DNA of 64,000 nt from [Borrelia] turdi (GTDB lineage Bacteria > Spirochaetota > Spirochaetia > Borreliales > Borreliaceae), in the NCBI RefSeq assembly GCF_008828755.2, contig NZ_QBLM01000001.1, positions 1-64,000 of the forward strand, read 5' to 3'. The notes beneath the pieces are model-generated. The model was not told where the DNA came from, did no database searches, and saw only the letters and a program-made list of their open reading frames with translations. How positions within the stretch are numbered: position 1 is the stretch's first letter; every line of letters begins with the position of its first letter. The position numbers and the translations under genes are program-made. Of this stretch, positions 29,728-38,554 are shown in pieces.

Positions 29728-29751
29728 TTAATTAAAATTCTTACCTAGCAT
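29728..29751 (-). CDS. mccA: Heptapeptide gene, MccA-like microcin C precursor (MLGKNFN)
   Basis: ATG at 29751, seven codons, then TAA at 29728. A perfect AGGAGG lies eight bases upstream of the ATG (29760-29765). The product MLGKNFN has the form of the microcin C precursor: seven residues with a C-terminal Asn, as in E. coli MRTGNAN. In that system MccB converts the last Asn to a phosphoramidate-linked AMP. The gene lies 82 bp upstream of the mccB-like start, as in mcc operons. A seven-codon frame is not evidence alone; the ribosome binding site, final Asn and neighbours together are. Confidence 0.7.
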   Translation of the reverse strand: MLGKNFN

Positions 29752-29763
29752 AATTACAGCCTC

Positions 29764-29789
29764 CTATATATTATTATAATAATATATAG
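29764..29789. promoter_or_regulatory. 26-bp perfect palindrome touching the mccA ribosome binding site
   Basis: A perfect A/T palindrome with C and G at its ends is centred at 29776.5. Its edge overlaps the AGGAGG of the heptapeptide gene by two bases. It includes a TATAAT in either direction. It could be a promoter with operator symmetry or a leader hairpin. Confidence 0.55.
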
Positions 29790-30157
29790 CACAATAATGA
29801 AAAACCATGATACGGCCAAAAGCAGCATTGGTTGGGACAAACATTAATCTCATTTTTTTGTGTGTGTTTTATAGGAAAGCTATCCACAACACAAAAGAAC
29901 TGTCTAAAAACCTAGCAATACACATAAACGACATAATAAAGTATCTCAAAAAATCGGAAAACCTTAATATTTCGATATAATCGCACTAATACTTAAGATA
30001 ACTTAAGCTTTATAAAAAATATCATTAGTAATAATTATTATTAACACTTAAAATGAAGTTATAACAAAAACCTAATTTTAATATAATTACTCTAATACTT
30101 GAGCCTATAATTTTGAGCTCATCTATTAAGCCTATCTATTAAGCTTATATCTATACA

Positions 30158-30280
30158 CTATAAACTTGTAAAGTAGACTAAACCAGTTTTAAATGCCCTA
30201 TAAACTTGTTCAGTAGCCTTAACGGTTTTAAATACATCCCATAACCTTGTAAAATAGCCTAACCCAGCTTAAAATGCTTC
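30158..30280 (+). repeat. Three imperfect tandem repeats of 40-41 bp
   Basis: Units begin at 30158, 30198 and 30239 with CTATAAACTTGT or CCATAACCTTGT. Each continues with AGTAGxCT or AATAGCCT, then CAG/CGGTTTTAAA or CAGCTTAAAA. No reading frame spans them. They could bind a protein or be decay products of an iterated gene. Confidence 0.75.
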
Positions 30281-30351
30281 ATAAAGATAAATAACGGCAT
30301 ATTTTTATATATACCGCATGCTATTATGCTTTAATTTTAACTTTTTTACAA

Positions 30352-30414
30352 AAATTTTTGCAAAAAAAGTGGGAACCTAGCTAAATTCTCTACTTAAAGA
30401 ACTTAGTTATGTTC
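30352..30414. repeat. Dispersed repeat, copy 2
   Basis: Same word order as 6992-7050: TTTTTGCAAAAA, GGAACCTAG, AAATTCTC and ACTTA. Confidence 0.6.
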
Positions 30415-30933
30415 CCATATTACGATTTTTTGCAAATTACCATAAAAGGTAGTCAAACTGAAACACGTTTAAACAACTACGATACTTCTAGTGCAGCCCA
30501 TTTTAAAATTAAAAGAGAAATTAAAGTTCCCTATTGATGAATAATAAATAACTCTTTGACATTTTTAACTAATAGATTTCTTTTTTAGAGGTATACTAGA
30601 AGTACTTTAAGAAGCAAAATAAAAGATAGCAATGATAAAAAAATGCTGTAGAAGCCACCAGCGATATTAGAGATAATTTAGTATAAAAAGAAAGCAAAAT
30701 ATCGTCAATACATACTCTTTGTGACCTTCTGTGCAAACCACAACCCTTTATTTCTAATATCTTTAGCTTTAAAAAACACCTGCCATGATACATTGCTACA
30801 TTTTTAACATATAAACATTATTTTCTTTAATTTGTAAAAGTTTTTAGTTTCTCTATTGCTTTCTTTGAAAACCGCTTTATTGAAAATAACTTTTCAATTA
30901 TTTTAGATCAATGTTTTTATTAAAAACATTGAT

Positions 30934-31534
30934 CTAATTAAATAAATATAAATTTCTTTTAAATACCTTAACTAAGCTTGAATTGTTAAGCTTAGTTAAG
31001 TTTATTTTTATTCTTAAATAATTCTCATATCCTTTTATTAAAGACGAAATATAATCTTTTCCTTTTTTATTTTTTAATGCTTTGAAATCGCTAAGCAAAG
31101 TAATGAAATCTTCTTTGGTTAGTGAATAAAGACTAGCTATAATAAAGTTATTTTCATGTTTTTTTTCTTTAAAGAATTCATCTTCTATATCTAGATTTAG
31201 CATTTTATTAACTTTTTTTTATTAAAATCAAAATGTTTTAAGTAAAGTAAATATTTAAAGTTCTCAGGGTCTTTTTTAGCTATCAGCAGAGAAGTATTTT
31301 TGCAAGATTTAAATATAAAGAATTACTTAAGATTTTTTTTTCTTCGGGTTGAGGCATTGGACATTGATATAAACTGATTTTACAATATCGGTTTAAAGCA
31401 AATCTTCTTATTAAATAGTCAAATGCATATGAATTAAAGATAGATATAATAAATAATTTATTATATAGTGATATTGGCACTTTCTCATAATTTATATATA
31501 GTGTAGAAACACAATAACAACTCTTAGGAGACAA
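30934..31534 (-). pseudogene. C-terminal remnant of a type IIG restriction-modification gene
   Basis: The upper frame (31534-31283) reads CVSTLYINYEKVPISLYNKL, then IISIFNSYAFDYLIRR and LYQCPMPQPEE. This is the C-terminal target-recognition segment of the fused restriction-methylase proteins on Borrelia plasmids (BBE02, BBH09, BBQ67 type). After a frameshift near 31250, the lower frame (31203-30934) holds the tail (LYSLTKEDFITLLSDFKALK). The large nuclease and methyltransferase parts are absent. In B. burgdorferi these enzymes restrict incoming plasmids; nothing functional is left here. Confidence 0.65.
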
Positions 31535-31581
31535 AGTGCTAAGATGGGAATTGATGGGAATAAAGAGCCACCCTCAAAATG

Positions 31582-31607
31582 AAAAAACCCCGCAGTATAC
31601 TGTGGCG
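31582..31607 (-). terminator. GC-rich terminator hairpin on the minus strand
   Basis: CC-CAGTA and TACTG-GG pair around the palindromic core CAGTATACTG, followed on the minus strand by T6. It lies between the RM remnant and a tiny open frame (31611-31664). Its G+C stands out. Confidence 0.5.
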
Positions 31608-31689
31608 TCTTTAGAGGCTACCTAACAATAAAGCTAGTATACCAACAACAACAACCACAACCATTCCAATTGAGAATAATCAAAAAAAG

Positions 31690-32132
31690 AGATAAAACAA
31701 GAACAACTTTTTCCTTCTACTAATGAAGAAAAGAGAGCAGATAAAAAAATTAAAAATATAGAAAATGCTATTAGAGGCTCTGGATTTCCCAAGTTAATTG
31801 AGGATATGAGGTCACTTAAACATGAATATACTTCGATAAAAAGTGATTTTTATGATGTAATAGATAAGATTAACAATAAAATAACATCACTAATGAAAAA
31901 TCGTCGTGAAAATAGAACTAAAATAACTAAGCTAAGACAATTACAAAATAATTTAAATACAGAAAACGAATTTGATGAAATTATGACTCGCATTGATATT
32001 GCAGAACAAGATATAGGATCTACAGATTTATTCTTTAATGAAGCTAAGGAAAGTTTAAAAGAAGGCATTATTAAAAGATTGGAAAATGAAAATAAGTTAA
32101 AATGGATAAAAAAATATATAAAAATATATTAA
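31690..32132 (+). pseudogene. PF12-family lipoprotein fragment
   Basis: The open frame reads EEKRADKKIKNIENAIRGSG, then FPKLIEDMRSLKHEYTSIKS and IDIAEQDIGSTDLFFNEAKE, clearly the helical domain of the PF12 protein at 5393-6355. It has no signal peptide, and the last 60 or so residues are replaced by a short Lys/Ile tail. Homologous DNA begins near 31672. Such a gene (BB0844) is a normal resident of the chromosome right end, so this may be the original chromosomal copy. Confidence 0.75.
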
Positions 32133-32147
32133 TATTTAAAATTAGTT

Positions 32148-32172
32148 AGAGCCTTTCCTTAAAGAAGGCTCT
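32148..32172 (+). terminator. Terminator-like hairpin after the PF12 fragment
   Basis: AGAGCCTT (32148-32155) pairs with AAGGCTCT (32165-32172) around a nine-base loop. The T tract is short. Confidence 0.5.
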
Positions 32173-32985
32173 CTTACTTATATCTTGATAAAATACTAAT
32201 TATAAGCCTTTACTTTATCTATCAATTTTAACCTTTATTTTTTTGTTTTCTGGCTTTTTATATACTAGGAAGTTTTTTTATATTTTACTTTTAATTTTTA
32301 ATTTTTAATATATTCAGGAGGTATTAAGTTAGTTATAATAGTTATATCTTTTATATTTAGCTTGCATGTCGTTTAATCTTTTTTGAAATTTTTTATTAGA
32401 TATTTATCCTTTACTTTTGCCTTGTTTTAGAAATTCTATTTCTTTAGTAGATTTATCATCTAATCCACTTAATTTTTTTTATTATTTTGATTTATGTATT
32501 GGAATTCTTTTTAAGTCTTAAAAGTTAAACTTTATTTTGTTTTTTAAGCTCTTTTAAAATTTTGTTTCAATTATCTGTAATGTTTTTATCTAATTTTGCT
32601 TGAATCCCTTAAATATATTGCAACTAAATTTATTGCTATAGTGATAATTTCCATAATATGTGCAGTAAAGATAATTTTTTATTAACTTTTTTTAAAATCA
32701 TTGTCTTTTTTTCTGATAAAGGAGTTTCTATAAATATTAGAAAAAAGCATATTAAAATCAATAAATCAATTTAACAAGCCTATCTTTAATTGTGGTTTAT
32801 ATTAATCTTTTATTATAGATAAGCTTAGAGTATTTCAATTTTAATACACAACCCAAAGGGTTTTTATTGATAATAAATCATTTTTTAGCTTTTTTGCTTC
32901 GTTTTCTTTTTCTTAGATCTGTTTTTGAATTTTGATTACATGAGATTGAAGCGTAGTGCTATTATTTGTTTTTATAGAATTTTTA
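32173..32985 (-). pseudogene. Heavily decayed plasmid-type coding sequence
   Basis: The minus strand from about 32490 to 32320 reads GLDDKSTKEIEFLKQGKSKG, a stop, then ISNKKFQKRLNDMQAKYKRY, a helical plasmid-gene style. Elsewhere stops are dense. Family unknown. No intact gene in the stretch. Confidence 0.35.
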
Positions 32986-32989
32986 TCGT

Positions 32990-33235
32990 TTACTTACTTC
33001 TATTTTAAGATTTAGAAATGCATTTATATCTCTATCATATAAATATTACAACTATCGCAAGTGTTCACCTAGTATCACTTAATTTTAGAGTTGTATTTTT
33101 AATACCACAATTGTTGCATAGCTTGCTTAATAAAAAGTGTCTATCTAATTTATGCAAAAAGGATTCATACCATTCTGGTTTATGATAATTGTCTTACAAA
33201 CTAATACCATACTAAATCATTAATACTTTGGCTAA
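32990..33235 (-). pseudogene. Remnant of tnpB (IS605-family OrfB), C-terminal part
   Basis: The minus strand contains CATIVVLKIQL, VILGEHLR and YDRDINAFLNLK in shifting frames. This matches the zinc-ribbon and final Asp-Ile-Asn motif of TnpB. It parallels the remnant at 10286-10560. Its 5' side ends abruptly at about 33235, where the duplicated PF54 promoter begins. Confidence 0.5.
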
Positions 33236-33800
33236 ATGCTACGAAACTCTTTATCTACTAAATTAAACCGATTAATCCAAACAAAAAAATTAATAATTCT
33301 GCGCTTAATATTTTTAAAAAGAAAAGTTAATTCTTCTCTTTTTTTTTCATATAAGCTAACCAAGCCCAAAACAAAACCACAAAGTAGAAATTAAATTTTT
33401 AATATCAAATAAGTTTTGATATTATTTGAAAATAATATCAAATTATTATATTATCCTTTTATATTAAATATTATATTATCCTTTTATATTAAAATTAATA
33501 AATACTAAATTTAATATAAAAGGATAACATTTTGAAAAAAAATAAATTAAATATCATTAAGCTTAACATTATTGCAGCAATATTAACATCAATTTGTATA
33601 TCATGTAGAACCTCTTGACGAGGTTAATCCAAACAAGCTAAAGAGCCATACCAATCCTAGAAAGCTAAAAAAAACAAACCCTTAAACGCAACCATTGAGG
33701 GTTGTAGCAAAGATTCCAACAACCTTAAAACCAATCTAAAAAATCTAGCAACTCACATAAAAGATAAATGCTACCATATTACTCTTTATATACCAAATTA
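33236..33800 (+). pseudogene. Second copy of the PF54 unit with a 0.5-kb internal deletion
   Basis: From about 33228 the sequence repeats 861 onward almost base for base, including the terminator hairpin, promoter, TTG start (33532) and leader. Within the gene, one extra base after the Cys codon shifts the frame. A deletion joins the counterpart of about 1278 to that of about 1786. The end (33690-33800) again matches 1795-1910. Stem mutations have weakened the hairpin. The copies lie on opposite sides of the inner telomere scar. Confidence 0.85.
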
Positions 33801-33919
33801 AATTCTACGGTTTTTAAAAGTATGGCAAATAAATTTAAAATTATTGTCTCTACTCTGCATTTGCTTTATAATAAAATAATATTTGAATAATGAATAACTA
33901 AAGAACAGAAGGGAATATT

Positions 33920-34645
33920 AATGATGAAAAGAAATATTACAGGCAAAACTAAAAAGAACAAGAGTAACCCTAAAATATTTGCTGAATGCCCCCCTCCACC
34001 GCCACTAGTAAAGAAAAAAGCAAGAAACTAAAGATAAATTAACTGAATAAGACAATAAAAAGTTTATGGATTTTTTAGCAAAACCAAAACATATCAATAT
34101 AGTCTAGATTCTATTTATAGCAAATATACAAGATCTCATGGCATCATTAATACCTACGGCAGTTGTGGTGATTGTTAGAGATATTGGATGTTTTAGTACA
34201 GAGCCTTTCTAAAAAGCATAAAAAACTCTTGATAAACTAGAAAAAATAAACTTAGAAGAAGAGTATTCTAAGCTTAGTAAAATGCTAAAGAGTGCCTGCT
34301 TGTTTCTAGTTATAAGGACAACACTTTAGAAAACGCAGCAATAAAGAAGTATATGAAAGCTATAGAGCAAACTAGTAAAGCTTGAAAATAAAATAGAAAG
34401 GTAGTAAAAGATTGTACAGGGGCTAAAAGTGTTGCTGAAGAAGAGAAAAAGAAAAAAGCGTAGACCATTTAAAAACAGCTGGGGATGTTATTTCTGTTAT
34501 TAAAGAAACTATTAAAACAGCCTGCCTGTCTTATGCTGATACTTTTGTTACTGGTAACATCAGCTTATCTTGTAACGAATTTAAGCAAGCTATCAACGAG
34601 TTTAATGCTGCTGATATTATTGTGGAGCCTATTTATGGAATGACA
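33920..34645 (+). pseudogene. Decayed copy of the 2903-type lipoprotein-like family
   Basis: The region ends in VDHLKTAGDVISVIKETIKT, then CLSYADTFVT and EFKQAINEFNAAD, parallel to VHLKNVRNLLPVIKKTIEI and EFKQAVKDFSVAAN in the gene at 2903. The start (33921) and middle are broken by stops. It ends 10 bp from the arcD stop and converges on it. Confidence 0.6.
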
Positions 34646-34654
34646 TATAGTGGA

Positions 34655-36079
34655 CTAAGAACTCAAATAAACGTTGGCTATAATAACTAAAATGGAAATA
34701 AAGAACTCAATAACAAATAATGGCAAAACAAACTTAAACCAAGTAGCATAACTTAATTTAGATATCCCTAATACAGCCATTATAACTCCGCTTGTAGGTG
34801 TTATTAAATTAATAAGTCCAGATGAAGTCTGCATAGCAATAACAACCGAAGACCTTGGCATTGACAAAAAATCGACAAGTGGCGCCATTATTGGCATAGT
34901 TAGACTAGCATGCCCTGATGAAGATGGAACAACAAATCCTATAAATATTTGAATAATTTCATTTAAAATGATAAAAAAAGGTCTGGGAAGATTATATAAA
35001 AAATTAGTAGCAGCGTTTAATATAGTAGCTGTAATCAAACCATCATCGCACACTATCATAACACCCCTAGCAAGTCCAATAATAAGAGCTGCTGTTATTA
35101 CACTTTCAGAGCCTTTTACAAAAGCATCCCACATTTCAGATTCATCCAACCTACAAATAAAAGCGGCTATAATGGCAACTCCAAGATATAACATTGTCAT
35201 TTCTTGCATCCACCAACCAAGCTTAACAATACTAAATACCAAAATCAATATCATAAGTCCAAATAAAAGTAAAACTAGTTTATGAGCAAAAGTAAAGTTA
35301 ATAACATTCTGGGTATTGTTTCTAACAGAAAGCTCATTTTTTTCAACAAAATGTTGATAATGTTCATTTTTTTGAGAATAAACAAGTGATTTTGAAGGAT
35401 CCTTTTTAATTTTAGATGCATAAACAGAAACATAAATTATAGCAATTAATACTGATACAAAATAAAGAACAATTCTAAAATAAAACCCATCCTGTAAACT
35501 AATAGAAGCTATTTCGGATGCAATTCCTGTAGCAAATGGATTTACAGTAGAAGCCATGGTACCCACCCCAGCTCCCAAAGCAATAATAGACGCTCCAACA
35601 AGACTATCATAACCCAAAGCCACTATCAGAGGAATAATAACAAAATAAAAAGGAAGAGCCTCTTCGCTCATTCCCGTTACAGTTCCACCAATTGAAAAAA
35701 TAAACATTAACAAAGGAATAAGCAACTTATCTTTATGTCCCAACTTCTTAATTAAACAATAAATTCCTGCATTTATTGCTCCTGTTTTCATAATAACCCC
35801 ATAAGCACCTCCAACAATTAAAACAAAAATAACAACTTCGGCTGCATGCTCCATGCCTTTTGACATTGCGGTTAAAATAGTCATAATAGGGTGTAAAAAT
35901 CCTCTGGGACCTCGATCTATAGATTGATAAGTTCCGGCAACGATTATCTCCCTTTTAGAGCCGCCACTTATTTGCCTAAATTCTTTATCAAACTTACCAG
36001 CAGGAATTATATATGTTAAAATGGTAACAAATACAATTAAAGAAAATATCATTGTAAAACTACTTGGCATTTTGATCAT
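34655..36079 (-). CDS. arcD: Arginine/ornithine antiporter-like transporter (YfcC/ArcD type)
   Basis: A 474-residue protein with about 12 membrane segments and the family phrases YIIPAGKFD (residues about 24-32), GMSEEALPFYF and PFATGIASEIA. YfcC-type carriers include basic amino-acid antiporters. It is the last gene of arcA-argF-arcD, 43 bp after argF, so it most likely exchanges arginine for ornithine in the inner membrane. In B. burgdorferi this gene (BB0843) marks the end of the conserved chromosome; here too everything to its left is accessory. Confidence 0.88.
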   Translation of the reverse strand: MIKMPSSFTMIFSLIVFVTILTYIIPAGKFDKEFRQISGGSKREIIVAGTYQSIDRGPRGFLHPIMTILTAMSKGMEHAAEVVIFVLIVGGAYGVIMKTGAINAGIYCLIKKLGHKDKLLIPLLMFIFSIGGTVTGMSEEALPFYFVIIPLIVALGYDSLVGASIIALGAGVGTMASTVNPFATGIASEIASISLQDGFYFRIVLYFVSVLIAIIYVSVYASKIKKDPSKSLVYSQKNEHYQHFVEKNELSVRNNTQNVINFTFAHKLVLLLFGLMILILVFSIVKLGWWMQEMTMLYLGVAIIAAFICRLDESEMWDAFVKGSESVITAALIIGLARGVMIVCDDGLITATILNAATNFLYNLPRPFFIILNEIIQIFIGFVVPSSSGHASLTMPIMAPLVDFLSMPRSSVVIAMQTSSGLINLITPTSGVIMAVLGISKLSYATWFKFVLPLFVIEFFISILVIIANVYLSS

Positions 36080-36122
36080 AACGTTTATTCCTTCTAAATA
36101 ATTTCATATAAATAAATTACCA

Positions 36123-37106
36123 TTATCCCAAAGTCGATACCATAATAGCTTTAATAGTATGCACCCTATTTTCAGCAACATCAAAAACAACTGAATTTTT
36201 ACTTTCAAAAATTTCTTCTGTAACCTCAATTCCATTAAGTCCATATTTATCAAAAATATCTTTACCAACTACAGTATTTAAGTCATGAAAAGCGGGTAAA
36301 CAATGCATAAATATTGCATCATCTTTTGCTATGCTCATCAATTCTTTATTGACCTGATAAAACTTTAAAAGATTTATTCTATCTTCCCAATTACTCTCAC
36401 CCATAGATACCCACACATCCGTATAAACAACATCAGCACATCTAACAGCCTCTTCTTTAGAATCTGTAATTGTAATTTTACCCCCACTCTTTAAGGCTAA
36501 AGACTTGGCCTTAAGCGTCAAATTGGGATCTGGGAAAAGCTCTTTGGGGGCAAAAATTCTGAAATCAAGACCCATAATAGCGCAGCCTTTCAATAAAGAG
36601 TTGGCAACATTTCCCCTGCCATCGCCACAAAAAACTATTTTAATTCCTTTTAAACTTCCCTTGTGCTCTTTTATTGTCATTAAATCAGCTAATATTTGGG
36701 TTGGATGAGAAACATCTGTCAATCCATTATAAACAGGAACATTAGAATAATTAGCCAAGCATTCAACACTTTGTTGAGAAAATCCTCTAAATCCAATGGC
36801 ATCATACATGCGCCCCAAAACTCTAGCAGTATCTTTAATAGATTCTTTTATGCCTATTTGACTGCCTTTAGGTCCTAAATACGTAATATTTGCTCCTTGG
36901 TCATACGCTGCAATCTCAAAAGCGCACCGCGTTCTTGTTGAATCTTTCTCGAAAATTATAACTATATTTTTACCTTTAAGCTTCTGCACCTCAATTCCTG
37001 CGTATTTTGATTTTTTTAAATCGATCGATAAATCAAGTAGATATTCAATATCTTTGCTTGTAAAATCCAAAAGATTTAAAAAGCTCCTATTTCTTAAATT
37101 ATACAT
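36123..37106 (-). CDS. argF: Ornithine carbamoyltransferase, catabolic
   Basis: 327 residues, the usual length. Carbamoyl-phosphate site S56TRTR60, HPTQ at 134-137 and ornithine site H268CLP271 are all present. In the arginine deiminase route it splits citrulline with phosphate into ornithine and carbamoyl phosphate. It starts 60 bp after arcA on the same strand. Cytoplasmic trimer in known relatives. No biosynthetic arginine genes are near, which supports a catabolic role (also called arcB). Confidence 0.95.
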   Translation of the reverse strand: MYNLRNRSFLNLLDFTSKDIEYLLDLSIDLKKSKYAGIEVQKLKGKNIVIIFEKDSTRTRCAFEIAAYDQGANITYLGPKGSQIGIKESIKDTARVLGRMYDAIGFRGFSQQSVECLANYSNVPVYNGLTDVSHPTQILADLMTIKEHKGSLKGIKIVFCGDGRGNVANSLLKGCAIMGLDFRIFAPKELFPDPNLTLKAKSLALKSGGKITITDSKEEAVRCADVVYTDVWVSMGESNWEDRINLLKFYQVNKELMSIAKDDAIFMHCLPAFHDLNTVVGKDIFDKYGLNGIEVTEEIFESKNSVVFDVAENRVHTIKAIMVSTLG

Positions 37107-37166
37107 AATAACCTCTAACCTTTACAATTAATTTTTAAATCTTATTTAACTAATTTAGCCCAAATA

Positions 37167-38396
37167 TTAAATATCTTCTCTTATTAAAGGCATAGACATA
37201 CATCTTGGACCACCACGCCCCCTTGAAAGCTCACTAGACGGAATTCTATGAACCTTAATACCATTTTCTTCAAACAACTTATTAGTCAGGTGATTTCTAG
37301 AATAAGCAATCACTTCACCTGGAGCTATAGCTAAAACATTAGCACCGTCACTCCATTGTTCCCTTGCAGCATGTATTAAATCTCCACCTGCACATTTTAT
37401 TATGTCAATCCTTCTACCAAGATAGAAGCTCAAAACATCTTTAAGTCTAGCCCTTTCCTTTTTAATATGAATTTTACTAGAACTTGGATTATAAGTTAAA
37501 ACATAAATCGAGAAATGCATATCATCACTCGTAAAACTTGTAAAAACGCTATAATCAATTTGAGTAAAAACTGTATCTAAATGCATATAAGCCCTATTCT
37601 TTGGAATTTTAAAAGCCAAAATTGTGTTAAATGAGGTCTTATTTTCAAAAAGACTAGTAGCTAATTTTTCTACAGACTCTGCTGATGTTCTTTCAGAAAT
37701 CCCAATAACCAAAAGATCCTTACTTAAAACAAACTCATCTCCACCTTCCAAGGAAGCCTTTTCCCATCTGTTAAACCAAATTGGAACATTTTTTTTATAA
37801 ACGGGATGGTATTTAAAAATATATTCCGCAAATATTGTCTCTCTATGTCTAACTTTAGTAAACATTTTATTTATTGTAATTCCATTACCAATACTAGCAA
37901 AAGGATCCCTAGTAAATAAAACATTAGGCATAGGATCAATAATAAAAAGACTTGCTCCATTAACCATATCATCAAGAGAAGATACATAATTTTTAAGCTC
38001 CTCTCTTGCAACACCCGAAATCATTTTAGAGACCATAATATCGATAGTCAAACTAGAAAAATAATCTTTTAAAAAATCAATTGTACAATCTGTTTTTACT
38101 TCTGCCTCCAGAATAAATTGAGATATAAATTTATTTTTGAGCGATACAGAAGAAGCAAGAACCTCACTAACAAGATCCTCAACATACTCAATTTCAACTG
38201 AATTATTTTTCAAAATACCTACAAAGACTTCGTGCTCTTGTCTTGCAACTTCAAGATAAGGAATATCATCAAATAAAAAATTTTTCATAACAAAAGGCGT
38301 TAAATTTTCCAATTCTTCTCCTGGCCTATGAAGCAAAACTTTTTTCAAACGGCCTATTTCAGAAAATATATTTATTGGGTTTAAACATCCTTTCAT
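37167..38396 (-). CDS. arcA: Arginine deiminase
   Basis: 409 residues from the Met at 38396 ([20 protein letters not shown]). The frame continues 21 codons upstream, but family length and the GGGAAA site favour the internal start. Active-site phrases [22 protein letters not shown] and [11 protein letters not shown] (catalytic Cys399) are intact. It converts arginine to citrulline and ammonia, the first step of the arcA-argF-arcD pathway. Its promoter lies in the 158-bp gap shared with the divergent lipoprotein at 38555. Confidence 0.96.
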   Translation of the reverse strand: MKGCLNPINIFSEIGRLKKVLLHRPGEELENLTPFVMKNFLFDDIPYLEVARQEHEVFVGILKNNSVEIEYVEDLVSEVLASSVSLKNKFISQFILEAEVKTDCTIDFLKDYFSSLTIDIMVSKMISGVAREELKNYVSSLDDMVNGASLFIIDPMPNVLFTRDPFASIGNGITINKMFTKVRHRETIFAEYIFKYHPVYKKNVPIWFNRWEKASLEGGDEFVLSKDLLVIGISERTSAESVEKLATSLFENKTSFNTILAFKIPKNRAYMHLDTVFTQIDYSVFTSFTSDDMHFSIYVLTYNPSSSKIHIKKERARLKDVLSFYLGRRIDIIKCAGGDLIHAAREQWSDGANVLAIAPGEVIAYSRNHLTNKLFEENGIKVHRIPSSELSRGRGGPRCMSMPLIREDI

Positions 38397-38554
38397 AGAT
38401 TTTCCCTTTATAAAATTGCCATATATTGAAATATTATACTTTATATTCAAAAATATCAATTATATATTAGATAGAAAACTTACTAAAAACAAAAAAGCTC
38501 TAAAATAAAACTTTAAATCCAAAACATTAACGATAATTATGCTAAAATACTACC

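Larger units (their letters stand above)
29790..30933. other. Gene-free stretch upstream of the mcc-like locus
   Basis: No intact gene. It contains tandem 40-bp repeats (30158-30280), a dispersed repeat (30352-30414) and a fragment related to the small gene at 21984 (about 30510-30550). Confidence 0.4.

Noticed and set aside
30596-30793. 65-codon minus-strand ORF
   Set aside because: No ribosome site; composition and position suggest chance.
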